Shown piece after piece: positions 42,371 through 51,366 of a DNA stretch of 64,000 bases. How positions within the stretch are numbered: position 1 is the stretch's first letter; every line of letters starts with the position of its first letter. Made by a program: the position numbers and the translations under genes. The notes beneath the pieces were generated by a model that was not told where the DNA came from, searched no databases, and was given only the letters and a program-made list of their open reading frames with translations. Origin of the DNA: Cordylochernes scorpioides (taxonomy: Eukaryota > Arthropoda > Arachnida > Pseudoscorpiones > Chernetidae); the NCBI GenBank assembly GCA_030710605.1, contig CP092879.1, positions 42,834,468-42,898,467 of the forward strand, written 5' to 3'.

Positions 42371-42881
42371 ATTTTTCGATTTAAAAAAAAATAAGAAGAA
42401 GCTCTTTTTAAATAAATAACGTTCGAAAGTAAGAAAGAAAGAAAAATTAATATATGTATATCATATAAGTTGATGTATATTTTAATAAATATATTATTTT
42501 TTAATTTAAAAATGAGTAAAAAAGAATAAGAATATAGATAAATATTATAGAAAAAAGATGAATGTAGATAAAGATTCTATAGAATAAAAAATATAAAAAT
42601 ATGAAGAAGAAGAATATAAAAGTTCTGAAGAAGAAAGCAAATAAAGTTATAAAAAGAAGAATATAGATATGAAGATTGTAAAGAAGAAAAAAATATAGAG
42701 TTAAGGTTTATAAAGGAAAGGAATATATATATATATAAAGATTATAAAGAATAAGAATATTTAGATAAAGATTATATAAAGAAGAAGAATATAGATGAAG
42801 AAGATAAAGGTTCCAAAATAGAGATCCAAATAAGAGTTCAAGAGGATTCCAGCCACAATAGAAGTGCTAGATGAGATTGTA
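42371..42881 (+). other. LARD-1 AAGAAGAATATAG-rich stretch
   Basis: Purine-rich, loosely repetitive sequence (AAGAAGAATATAGAT and variants every 30-40 bp). No coding frame. Confidence 0.6.
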
Positions 42882-43895
42882 AGATTGATCAATTGGCATT
42901 CCACTTAGAGAAAGCCTAAATAGGGTTGATCAATTGGCATTCCACATAGAGAAAGCCTGAATAGGATTGGTCAATTGGCCTTCCACATAGAGAAAGCCTG
43001 AATAGGATTGATCAATTGGCATTCCTCTTAGAGAAAGCCTAAATAGAATTGATCAATTGGCATTCCACATAGAGAAAGCCTAAATAGGATTGATCAATTG
43101 GCATTCCACATAGAGAAAGCCTAAATAGGGTTGATCAATTGGCATTCCACATAGAGAAAGCCTGAATAGGATTGGTCAATTGGCCTTCCACATAGAGAAA
43201 GCCTGAATAGGATTGATCAATTGGCATTCCTCTTAGAGAAAGCCTAAATAGGATTGATCAATTGGCATTCCACATAGAGAAAGCCTGAATAGGGTTGATC
43301 AATTGGCATTTCACATAGAGAAAGCCTGAATAGGATTGATCAATTGGCATTCCACATAGAGAAAGCCTGAATAAGATTGATCAATTGGCATTTCACTTAG
43401 AGAAAGCCTGAATAGGATTGATCAATTGGCATTCCTCTTAGAGAAAGCCTAAATAGAATTGATCAATTGGCATTCCACATAGAGAAAGCCTAAATAGAAT
43501 TGATCAATTGGCATTCCACATAGAGAAAGCCTGAATAGGATTGATCAATTGGCATTCCACTTAGAGAAAGCCTGAATAGGATTGATCAATTGGCCTTCCA
43601 CATAGAGAAAGCCTGAATAGGATTGATCAATTGGCCTTCCACATAGAGAAAGCCTGAATAGGATTGATCAATTGGCATTCCACATAGAGAAAGCCTAAAT
43701 AGAATTGATCAATTGGCATTCCACATAGAGAAAGCCTAAATAGAATTGATCAATTGGCATTCCACTTAGAGAAAGCCTGAATAGGATTGATCAATTGGCA
43801 TTTCACATAGAGAAAGCCTGAATGGGGTTGATCAATTGGCATTCCACTTAGAGAAAGCCTAAATAGGGTTTATCAATTGGCATTCTACTTTAGAG
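42882..43895 (+). repeat. 41-bp minisatellite in LARD-1, about 25 copies
   Basis: Units of 41 bp, GATTGATCAATTGGCATTCC followed by ACATAGAGAAAGCCTGAATAG, in direct tandem array with few variants (CACATAG/CTCTTAG/CACTTAG; CTGAATAG/CTAAATAG). Each unit has the palindrome TTGATCAA. The period is not a multiple of three and all frames contain stops, so it is not coding. There are no spacers, which excludes a CRISPR array. Confidence 0.92.
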
Positions 43896-44018
43896 AAGAC
43901 CCAGTGTTTACCGAGAGGAGGCCCAGACCGTCCAGTGGTCAAGAGGAACCAGGAGAATTCTCCCGCCTGTACATCGGTTCAAAAGATATGACCCAGGACT
44001 TTAATTAAAAGGGGAACA

Positions 44019-44215
44019 TGTTGTATATAGTATAATCTGTGTAAATATAAAGATCCGGCAACACTGTTAGTATAATCAATTGGGAAATAATAAATATGTA
44101 ATTCATCTAGCGTGGTGCTGTATTGCATGGCTATATATATAGACTGTGACTATATTATAAATATATGTTTAAATAAGGCTAAAGGTTAAATAGAAACAGT
44201 ATAACATATATAACA
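44019..44215 (+). repeat. LARD-1 3' LTR
   Basis: 197 bp, TGTTGTATATAG to ATATAACA, uninterrupted reference for the split 5' LTR. About 4 percent differences by eye, plus about 9 bp absent at the Gypsy-4 insertion point. Confidence 0.88.
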
Positions 44216-44330
44216 GACTGTTCTACCTTTTCTTGTTGTAAAATAGGTGAATTCAAATTAAAACATGTAGCAAAAAAATACTTTGTAAATATATTTTAGA
44301 TGCGGTTTGCTTGAATCCTGTCGGCTAAAT
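44216..44330 (+). repeat. Gypsy-1 right inverted repeat, last part, and 3' trailer
   Basis: Starts with the right LARD-1 duplication GACTG and continues TTCTACC, completing the inverted copy of 16714-16730. CTTGTTGTAAAAT may pair with 16667-16680. Ends just before the 3' LTR. Confidence 0.55.
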
Positions 44331-44540
44331 TGTTATGATTATTTTGTTTTGTTGTTGAAAAAGATAGAGAATTGAAGGTGTAGTCGTGAAAAAGGAAAGA
44401 TAGTTATTTACCCATCACGTAGTTTTTATTTTGAATTACTTGAAGCAAATTAAACATAAAATTATTTTTCACAGTAATATAGAATTTATAAAATGAATTC
44501 TATATTCGTGAAATAAAAAAATAGGTAGGTCAACTATGCA
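44331..44540 (+). repeat. Gypsy-1 3' LTR
   Basis: 210 bp, TGTTATGATT to CTATGCA, direct repeat of 16457-16666. Confidence 0.65.
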
Positions 44541-45159
44541 TATTGTAAGTGCACTACATGTCAACACATGTGAAAAGTAGTTCGACTTTGCACTTACAAA
44601 TGTGCCATAGTCCCTTTTGGTTATTTGCACTCGCTGGTGGGGTTGGACTTTTGCGAGAATCGGGAGCGATTGGAACATTTTTTTTTTTTATCACAAAAAA
44701 GTGCCCAATGAGGGAGTCGAACCCGGGTCGTTGCAGTCGAAAACCAACGGCTTAGACCATCCTTCCACCGACCCCCATAATGATATATACAAAGATACAG
44801 TATCCTGGAAGCACTGGTATCATCAAAAATAAATAGCATCATTAGAAAATTTGACCTCCCAAACCAATATAACAATATCCCTGACAAATAATCTAAATAT
44901 TAATGATTATTTGTATGTATGTATATTTAATCCCAGTATAATATCTATTACTTTAGCTGGAAACAGTCTGATGCACGCCAGCGAGAGCACATGCCAATAA
45001 CAAAAGTTTTCAATTATTTTGTATAAATATTATTTAGAGATTGTACATAGAGAGTATTAACCTGTTTTCTCGAAAGCTTGAAAATTCAAAATTAAAATAA
45101 ATTTTTACCTGAGATATTTATTTTTCTTTTTCAAAAGATACAGTATAAATATATAAGTA
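44541..45159. other. Short inverted repeat and SINE-like region
   Basis: Contains TGTAAGTGCA at 44544 with its complement at 44590, a T-run at 44680 and the tRNA-like sequence at 44706-44777. Beyond 44890 it is featureless AT-rich DNA. Confidence 0.5.
44706..44777 (-). tRNA. tRNA-Glu-like sequence (probable SINE head)
   Basis: On the minus strand GGATGGTCTAAGCC resembles a D-arm/A-box, GTTGGTTTTCGACTGCAAC holds TTC at the anticodon place and CCCGGGTTCGACTCCC is a B-box identical to that of tRNA-Glu. The acceptor stem does not pair well and the anticodon stem is distorted, so it is unlikely to be a working tRNA. Confidence 0.45.
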
Positions 45160-45305
45160 TACAGGTTTGCCTTTTGTATAAATTTGGCAAACTGGTGTTG
45201 CGGCTCATTCTTAATTACCACTAGTAAAGGTTTTTACTAGGATGATTCAAATAATGCATCGTTCTGATGCATAACTAAAGGGAGAGATGTCTCTCTAGGT
45301 ACATG
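45160..45305. repeat. Dispersed repeat, copy 2 (pairs with 1905-2045)
   Basis: Shares AAACTGGTGTT, TTTTTACTAGG and a GGGAGAG-TG-CTCT block with the slit intron copy. Confidence 0.55.
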
Positions 45306-45328
45306 AATATAACCCTCCCGCAATTCCA

Positions 45329-45568
45329 TCTCTATATATATATAAAAGTCAATTTCTGTCTGTCTGTCTGTTTCGCGATAAACTCAAAAACTACTGAACC
45401 AATTGGTACCAAATTTTGCATGTCGCTTTTTATAAACCTGAGGAAAATTTTCGGCTGCATTTTGATTAGTATTTTTGGCTATTTCTTTTTTTTTTCATTT
45501 GAAGAACTTTTTTTTACGCGGACTAATCCGGAATAGAATGAATACCTAAATATGGCCATTTTTTTAAA
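45329..45568 (+). mobile_element. Helitron 5' end fragment
   Basis: Begins TCTCTATATATATATAAAAG, then TCAATTTCTGTCTGTCTGTC and a TTTCGCGATAAACTCAAAAA block, the usual start of one Helitron type, preceded by A. No matching 3' hairpin-CTAG precedes the tRNA-Gly, so the element is truncated or continues past it. Confidence 0.6.
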
Positions 45569-45639
45569 GCATCGGTGGTTCAGTGGTAGAATGCTCGCCT
45601 GCCACGCGGGCGGCCAGGGTTCGATTTCCGGCCGATGCA
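45569..45639 (+). tRNA. tRNA-Gly (GCC)
   Basis: 71 nt with acceptor GCATCGG/CCGATGC (7 of 7 pairs), A-box GGTTCAGTGGTAGAATGC, anticodon arm CTCGCCTGCCACGCGGG with anticodon GCC, and T-arm CAGGGTTCGATTTCCGG. Two changes from the usual tRNA-Gly sequence weaken the T-stem (one mismatch, one G-U). A T-run follows immediately. It could be a true gene or a recent tRNA copy caught among Helitrons. Confidence 0.85.
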
Positions 45640-45649
45640 TTTTTTTTTT
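45640..45649 (+). terminator. Pol III terminator of tRNA-Gly
   Basis: Ten consecutive T directly after the discriminator base, the standard RNA polymerase III stop. Confidence 0.8.
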
Positions 45650-45679
45650 AAACAATTTTTAAAACACATTTATATTATA

Positions 45680-46205
45680 TCTTCTATATATATAAAAATG
45701 AATGTTTGTATGTTTGTTTGTTCGTTTGTTGGTTTGTATGTCCGGTATACAAATTCGCAGTATTTCACTAATTCAAACCAAAATTTCCATACATAGGTAA
45801 AAGAATACGGGGAAGACGATAGGTTATTTTAAAAAATATATAAATCAATTATTAAAACTATATATTATTAGTCAGAAAATGATGATGACGATATTGCTGT
45901 ATCATGTAAGATTATCAGATACAAAATTATATCGGGAAAAATTCCAAAAAGCAGAGACCACGGGTGAAACCAGCTCATTATTTTGTACGCAGGCACAAAA
46001 TTCTAACAGAAAAACATTCATTCGAGCAGAAAACAAAAGCCAGATCATCTTTCTATAAAAATATCGCTTCTCAGACACAAAGTTTGGAGCGGGACGTTTC
46101 ACAAGAGTGACATCCACGCCGCCAATTTATAATTGTAACGAATAGTATTTAAATAAAAACATTTAATCGGGTAAAACCCGGGCGTTGCCCGGGTCATTCG
46201 GCTAG
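45680..46205 (+). mobile_element. Non-autonomous Helitron, CCCGGG family
   Basis: 526 bp, from TCTTCTATATATATAAAAAT to the hairpin CCCGGGCGTTGCCCGGG, TCATTCGG, CTAG. Preceded by A and followed by T. The 3' end matches 28977-29063 and the Helitron at 9774-12263. Confidence 0.85.
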
Positions 46206-46207
46206 TA

Positions 46208-46227
46208 TCTATATATATAAAAATGAA

Positions 46228-46265
<38 letters not shown>

Positions 46266-46920
46266 TGTTTGTCCTTTATGCCTGACAAAACCCCACATTG
46301 GAACGCCATAAAACTTTTGGAAGTTATTTAGTATAATACTGGGAAGGTTTCTAGCAAATAAAATTTTTGAAATAACTTTTCGCTTTAAAATAATCAAGAT
46401 AAATATTCTAATTTATCTGTTATAATTCAACAATCTGCTCTAAATATTATCATGATGATACGATGATTTTGTAATGTAGAAAATTAGGAAAGACAAAATT
46501 CAGGATGACACGGCAATTTATTTGAGACAAGAATAATGATACAATTCCAAGGCAAGATGCTTATCCTTTAACTTCCAATTACCGAGGGAACCAATTAATA
46601 TTGATTTTATTCAACCTATCGAGTATTTTTCAAGGGACCGGGAAAAAATGTTCACTTTAACGAGAGATTCGTTAGACAAACCTTTACTCGGGTAAAACCC
46701 GGGCGAAGCCGGGTACATCCATACAAGAATAATGATACAATTCCAAGGCAAAATACTATTCCTTTAACTTCCAATTACCGAGGGAACCAATTAATATTGA
46801 TTTTATTCAACTTATCGAGTATTTTTCAAGGGACCGGGAAAAAATGTTCACTTTATCGAGAGATTCGATAGACAAACCTTTACTCGGGTAAAACCCGGGC
46901 GAAGCCGGGTACGTCCGCTA
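46208..46920 (+). mobile_element. Helitron copy with internal duplication, head to tail with the previous one
   Basis: Starts TCTATATATATAAAAATG only two bases after the CTAG of the preceding Helitron. It has a (GT)n run at 46231-46263 and two hairpins ACCCGGGCGAAGCCGGGT (near 46697 and 46893), because the last 180-190 bp occur twice in tandem (from about 46527 and 46729). The final CTAG is not present (CGCTATAT), so the 3' end is degraded or truncated. Confidence 0.7.
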
Positions 46921-47651
46921 TATTATATAAAAATGTGACTTCCAAATCGATAAAAAAAAAAAGCATTAACTTGCAGTATTAAATCGATAAATATCTTCAG
47001 GATACTTGACATATTTTTTATAAATTCTGATGGATACCACCAGAGCAACTTCAAATTAAAGAGAAATCTAAGAGCTGGAAAGTTATCCGTCAAAATCTTC
47101 AATAAAATTTAAAGAAAATGGATCCAGGTAATTTTGAATGGAAGACGTCCTCTTGGGGTGTAAAGGAGGTAATAAAGAAGTTTTGGGATATGATTGATGT
47201 CATACCATTCTTTCTCTCTAACAACACTTTTTAACCCACTCTCTCTTATAAATTGATTAGGTTATCTCTCTTCCAAGCCTCCATTAACAATCATTCTTGA
47301 AATAATTTCTATAGAGGTTTTTAGATGTGTTGTAACGTTTCCTATTTATGAATAAGGGATAGTCACAATATCTTGTTTTAATATTCAATTCAATTACAAC
47401 AAGGTTAATCAAAATATATAAACAAAACTTATCCAAAAATACCAAAAGGAAGACAGTTTTGCCGACTGTCTAACTAAGAAGAAAATCAAAGAATAATTAA
47501 ATATTTTACATAAATAAATAAATACAAAGCATGTTACATGTGTGTTTGATTAAATCGACATAAATACCAGTTCTTCGGGAGATGTTGAAAATATCGTTAA
47601 AAAAAAAGATGATTCTAAAATATACCCACAGTGGTTGCTATGGTTTAGCAA
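46921..47651. other. No recognisable gene
   Basis: AT-rich intergenic DNA; no ORF, tRNA or repeat family identified. Confidence 0.5.
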
Positions 47652-47803
47652 CAAGACTATATATATTATGAAAAAGGCATCTCCTTATCGCGCAAGCCAT
47701 CAGCAACTTTCAGTTGCACGATAAGGAGATGCCTTTTTCATAATTTATTAACCTTATCCCAGTACAATTTCACATTTGTACTATTTTTTCAAGACTATAT
47801 ATA
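47652..47803. mobile_element. Fold-back element, family C, copy 1, with 14-bp target duplication
   Basis: A hairpin of AAAGGCATCTCCTTATCG and its complement is followed by a tail AACCTTATCCCAGTACAAT and CACATTTGTACTATTTTTT. Both sides carry CAAGACTATATATA (47652-47665, 47790-47803). Copy 2 is at 50844-51120 and a fragment at 55857-55925. A 14-bp duplication is too long for most DNA transposons and points to retroposition. Confidence 0.75.
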
Positions 47804-47826
47804 GTTACCTATTTTCAGAAATTCTA

Positions 47827-48111
47827 ACTATTTTGACGCTTATGATTCTTTTAAAATAAATCAATTTTTACTGCCCTTATTGCAATGATAAATTAATTGG
47901 AGGGCATTTCTTATCAGTGGTGAACCCTCCCAGCTGTTTAGCCCACCATACCGCTGTAATATTACATTGGGCTGCTTTGCCTTTATATTGATACTAAAGC
48001 TGACCTCCTGGAAAAGATATACTGAGACAGACCCTCCTATTAATTTATAATTGAAGTAAGGGCAGTATAAAATTGATTTATTTTTAAAAGAATCCTACGC
48101 GTCAAAAATAG
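47827..48111. repeat. Fold-back MITE with about 80-bp inverted ends
   Basis: The left arm CTATTTTTGACGC-like CTATTTTGACGCTTATGATT and TACTGCCCTTATTGCAATG is inverted at the right (AAGAATCCTACGCGTCAAAA). The middle is unrelated. No ORF. Confidence 0.75.
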
Positions 48112-48784
48112 TTTAAATTTTTGATAATAGATGGCGCGCTAATGCATCAAGTTACCCGTTTACTTTTAATTTTTGAACGTCATTTGCTGAGTTGGAATTT
48201 TGTTTGAAAAAATATAGCTATATATAAACCAATCATTCTTTATTTTCTCGGGAAGAAAAGAAAGATATGTTGATATAACTGCATCTTTTTCAAATTAGTC
48301 ACTTTTTGATGTTTTTATCGTTGTTTGATTTGTTTTGGACTTCGAGGCAAATTTATATAAGACGATATGTCTTAATGTGTGAAATAGGTCTTTGTTGTTG
48401 ATAAAATCTACATTTTATACCCTTTTTATAAGATACCTTACTTTACCCTACTAGACTAGTCAAAATATAGCTGTTAAGAGAGGATTAAATGATGATTTAA
48501 ATAAAATAGATGAGAAATCTGCATAGTTTATTTAATAATAAGATGAAAAAGAGGTGTGTACTTTCACTATATTAATGCTATATAAAAATGCTGTAATGTA
48601 TGTTAATATTGCCTTTTTAGAATTGAAGATTTGTATATATTTGAAAATACTAAGAAAAAATATTTTCTAAAATTATTATTTTTGTAAATGAATTATTATG
48701 ACATCCTCTTACTAGCGTTAGGGAAGAGGTAAGATCTTTAACTCTTCTGACTTGCTTTGAAATGATGTATATTTAGTTTTATAG
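48112..48784. other. No recognisable gene
   Basis: AT-rich stretch without identifiable features. Confidence 0.5.
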
Positions 48785-48992
48785 ACTCTCATGGACAAAA
48801 CTTGAGGAAGTTGTACCTTTTAGCATGTATATCGTTTTTTCAGACAATAACTCTGAAAGAGATTATTTGATAAACAGTGACATTTATTGAAGACACGAGA
48901 TTAGCAAGTATGAACAAAATTGCCTCTGTCTCCTTAAAATAGACGACCGGCAACATAAAAATATGAAACGTCCTTAAGTTGTGTCCATGCGC
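48785..48992. mobile_element. Tc1/mariner-like MITE, copy 1
   Basis: Ends CTCATGGACAAAACTTGAGG and, inverted, CCTTAAGTTGTGTCCATG. The left half has GTACCTTTTAGCATGTATAT and AACAAAATTGCCTCTGTCTC, shared with the copies at 53119, 54837 and 55479. The CACTCATGGACAAAA type end is that of Tc1-like elements; there is no transposase. Confidence 0.75.
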
Positions 48993-49904
48993 TAGATCCT
49001 TCGCATTACAGAGTAGGGATGGTATGAAATTGTTTTAAATATATCAAAATAACAAAGACATTATTGAGACTTTATTTTCTTACATACGATTCTTCTGGGA
49101 GAGATTTAATAAATAAAGATAGATTAAAATTTAAAGCGAAGAAATTTATTAGGGTTTATATATATATACAAATAATATTTTTATATTTAATATTTTAAAA
49201 TATATTTTAGAGAGACAACATACACACGTTAAAAACAGCTTTAATATTTATTGAAAAATTATATTAAAACAAAGCGATGGTCTTTATAGCATCGAAACCT
49301 CATTCTGAGGAATTTACTTGAGCAAGACATGAAAAACTTTATTCGTTGTGGTGTCTTGTCCATGGAGCAGATCATATCGGTCCGTGCACCCTGATCACGA
49401 TACAGGCCAACTGAGGTGCCTTGTCCGTATGGATGTTCTCTTCTGGATTGATGTCTGCCATATAGAGGGCTGCAAGATGGCCGGGTATATATGGTCCGGA
49501 GTGAGTTGGGTGTTGTGAAAGTTATTGCAGTTCCTGTAGGATCTAGTCATGTCTGGGTTTATTTTCATTCCTTTAAAATGTCCTGTTCTGATTCTTGAAA
49601 TTGTTGTTGTTAATTCTCTGTTAATGTTGAGGTTGCATATGGGCTGGGGTATTTTGTTTTTCTAATGAGTTTTGTTTTTGCTATTGTATTTGCGTCTTTC
49701 AGCTTTAATAGGAATATAAGCATTTGGTAGATATCATTAGCATCAGAGGAATATAAATTTATTTTTAAAAATTAATTAATTACAAATCAATTATCGCAAT
49801 TACGTTTACAGTTACCGAACATTATACATGCGGTAAATATTAAGTAAAATAGTTACTATATATATATATATATATATATGGTGAGGCCTGGTAGCCTCTT
49901 GTAG
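48993..49904. other. No recognisable gene
   Basis: AT-rich in the first part; more balanced at 49290-49560 but with no supportable frame. Ends in a (TA)n run at about 49855-49879. Confidence 0.5.
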
Positions 49905-50400
49905 AATCCTGTCGACTAAAACTGTGGTGAAGTATCCAGTCGACTTAATCTATGGTGTGAGTCCCTGTTGACTCTCGCTATACTGTGTTCACCGAGAGGA
50001 ACAGTCAGGATGGGGAGTTTTCCAGTACCTCTCTGCACCTTGTAAGACCTTTAACAGTTCTCACAGAGTACAGGCAGTCGTGGTCGAGGCAGAGTGGAAA
50101 GCTTGGAATGTCCATACACAAAAAACGAAGACACAGTTGCACTAAGAAAGTTCCGTGAACAGATAAAAGTTGAGCTAGGAGCGAAAGATGGAGATGTTCT
50201 TACTGGTCTACATGGTGGACGAGGTGGACCTGGGGTACAACCGACGAGGACTCACGCAGATGGTGAAGTGACTGTATTTTTGTCTAGGACGGAGGCCTTT
50301 TATATCTTTTCTGAGAAAGGGAGTATTGCATTTCAGCAGATGTGAAGAGTGTGGATCGTCTGGCGAAATTCTAAACTGGCGCCGTCCTGACAGTTTCCAA
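49905..50400. other. Unclassified repeat-like segment with three TCCTGTCGACT-type motifs
   Basis: Three imperfect copies of a 25-28 bp motif (AATCCTGTCGACTAAAACTG, ATCCAGTCGACTTAATCTAT, GTCCCTGTTGACTCTCGCTA) are followed by TGTTCACCGAGAGGAACAG, similar to the LARD-1 3' region (GTTTACCGAGAGGAGGC at 43908). An 83-codon frame (50094-50345) shows no motif. Possibly the remains of an LTR element related to that at 55932. Confidence 0.45.
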
Positions 50401-50509
50401 TCTATCTTTAGATTTTGTTGTGGGAATTCTAAATCTATCTCGATTTTAGACGTTTGTGACCTTTTGCCTTAGCTCAACTCTTAATCTATTATAGAGTTTT
50501 ATTTATTTA

Positions 50510-50710
50510 TCCTCAGTTTGTACGAAGTACATTACATATGATGATTGTAAAACGAAAATTGAAATTATACCGCGAATGTTTCTTTTATAAAATTCGAAAT
50601 TTATTTTCAAAGAGAAATAGCGACATTTCTAACCTTGAGGATGAGGTATGGAAAGGTGAAACATGAAGAGTAATGGCGAACGGAAAAATAAAAAGTGTCC
50701 AGGGGCGATG
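50510..50710 (-). repeat. SINE body, copy 2 (head missing)
   Basis: Matches 5541-5712 (ATGATTGTAAAACGA, TGTTTCTTTT, ATGAAGAGTAATGGCGAACG) but stops at GTGTCCAGGGGC, where the tRNA head would start. A third partial match, GATGTGTTTCTTTTATA, lies at 50754-50800. Confidence 0.65.
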
Positions 50711-50843
50711 ATGATGTAATGACATATGTCAATAATGCGTATAATTTTTTACAGATGTGTTTCTTTTATACAACATGAAAATTTTGTTATAAGTTATATT
50801 CAATATGGGGTTGTTGCTTTAAATTAATATATATATATATATA

Positions 50844-51120
50844 TCATGAAAAAGGCATCTCCTTATCGTGCAACTGAGAGTTGCCGATGGCTTGCGCCAT
50901 CTATAGGAATAAATATCAACTATTCCCGTTGATTTCTAATTATTACAGAATTGGCCAATTATCCATTCTGGAATAATTAGAAATATCAACGATAATAGTT
51001 TATATTTATTCCTATAGATAGCGCAAGCCATCAGCAACTCTCAGTTGCACGATAAGGAGATGCCTTTTTCATAATTTATGAACCTTATCCCAGTACAATA
51101 TCACATTTGTACTATTTTTC
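50844..51120. repeat. Fold-back element, family C, copy 2
   Basis: The same outer hairpin (AAAAAGGCATCTCCTTATCG) and tail as 47652-47803, but with a much longer inner palindrome (TAGGAATAAATATCAACTAT and its inverted copy). Families with constant ends and variable cores suggest repeated inner insertion or rearrangement. Confidence 0.75.
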
Positions 51121-51181
51121 ATATATATATAGGTGTGAAAAAATAATTTGAAAAAAAAAATAATAAAAAGGTCAGGTGTTG

Positions 51182-51366
51182 ATATTTAAAATAAGAAGGC
51201 ATATCCTGACCAGGAGCACATGTGCTTTTCATATCAGGGAACACTGGGATATCAGGGAACAGGTTAAATCAATGTTTAGTTGATTTCTGTTCCACTAGAT
51301 GGCACTCTGCCATCTAAAAAGCACATGTGCTCCTGGTCAGGATATACCTTCTTTATTTTTAATATA
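51182..51366. repeat. Fold-back MITE, family D
   Basis: Inverted arms AGAAGGCATATCCTGACCAG with GAGCACATGTGCTTTT and complements at 51318-51358, enclosing a short direct repeat ATATCAGGGAACA. Confidence 0.7.

Larger units (their letters stand above)
27738..44215 (+). mobile_element. LARD-1: non-coding LTR retroelement with internal minisatellites
   Basis: Defined by a 197-bp 3' LTR (44019-44215) and a 5' LTR split by Gypsy-4 (27738-27847 plus 37114-37197), with the 5-bp target duplication GACTG at 27733-27737 and 44216-44220. A primer-binding site TGGTGTCAGAAGTG lies right after the 5' LTR and a purine tract AAAAGGGGAACA before the 3' LTR. Without Gypsy-4 and Copia-1 the interior is about 2.3 kb. 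It has no gag or pol, only two kinds of tandem array and AT-rich DNA, so it is a large non-autonomous derivative. Confidence 0.85.
16457..44540 (+). mobile_element. Gypsy-1: old Ty3/gypsy element hosting a 28-kb nest
   Basis: Two direct repeats of 210 bp (16457-16666, 44331-44540) bound a degraded gag-pol on the + strand. Removing Gypsy-2 (18217-22614), Gypsy-3 (24498-27659) and LARD-1 (27738-44215), each with one copy of its target duplication, leaves an element of about 4.3 kb. The LTRs differ by about 5 percent by eye, more than those of any nested guest, so the order of insertion is consistent. Pol lacks the rest of RT, RNase H and most of integrase. No usual primer-binding site or polypurine tract was recognised; inverted repeats lie just inside the LTRs instead. 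Confidence 0.7.

Noticed and set aside
42882-43895. CRISPR-like regular array
   Set aside because: Units are contiguous with no unique spacers, no cas genes, and the locus is eukaryotic and inside an LTR element: a minisatellite.
46209-46397. Minus ORF with a His/Thr repeat
   Set aside because: Translation of the (GT)n microsatellite in a Helitron.
50094-50345. 83-codon frame as a gene
   Set aside because: No domain recognised; embedded in repeat-like sequence resembling LTR element debris.
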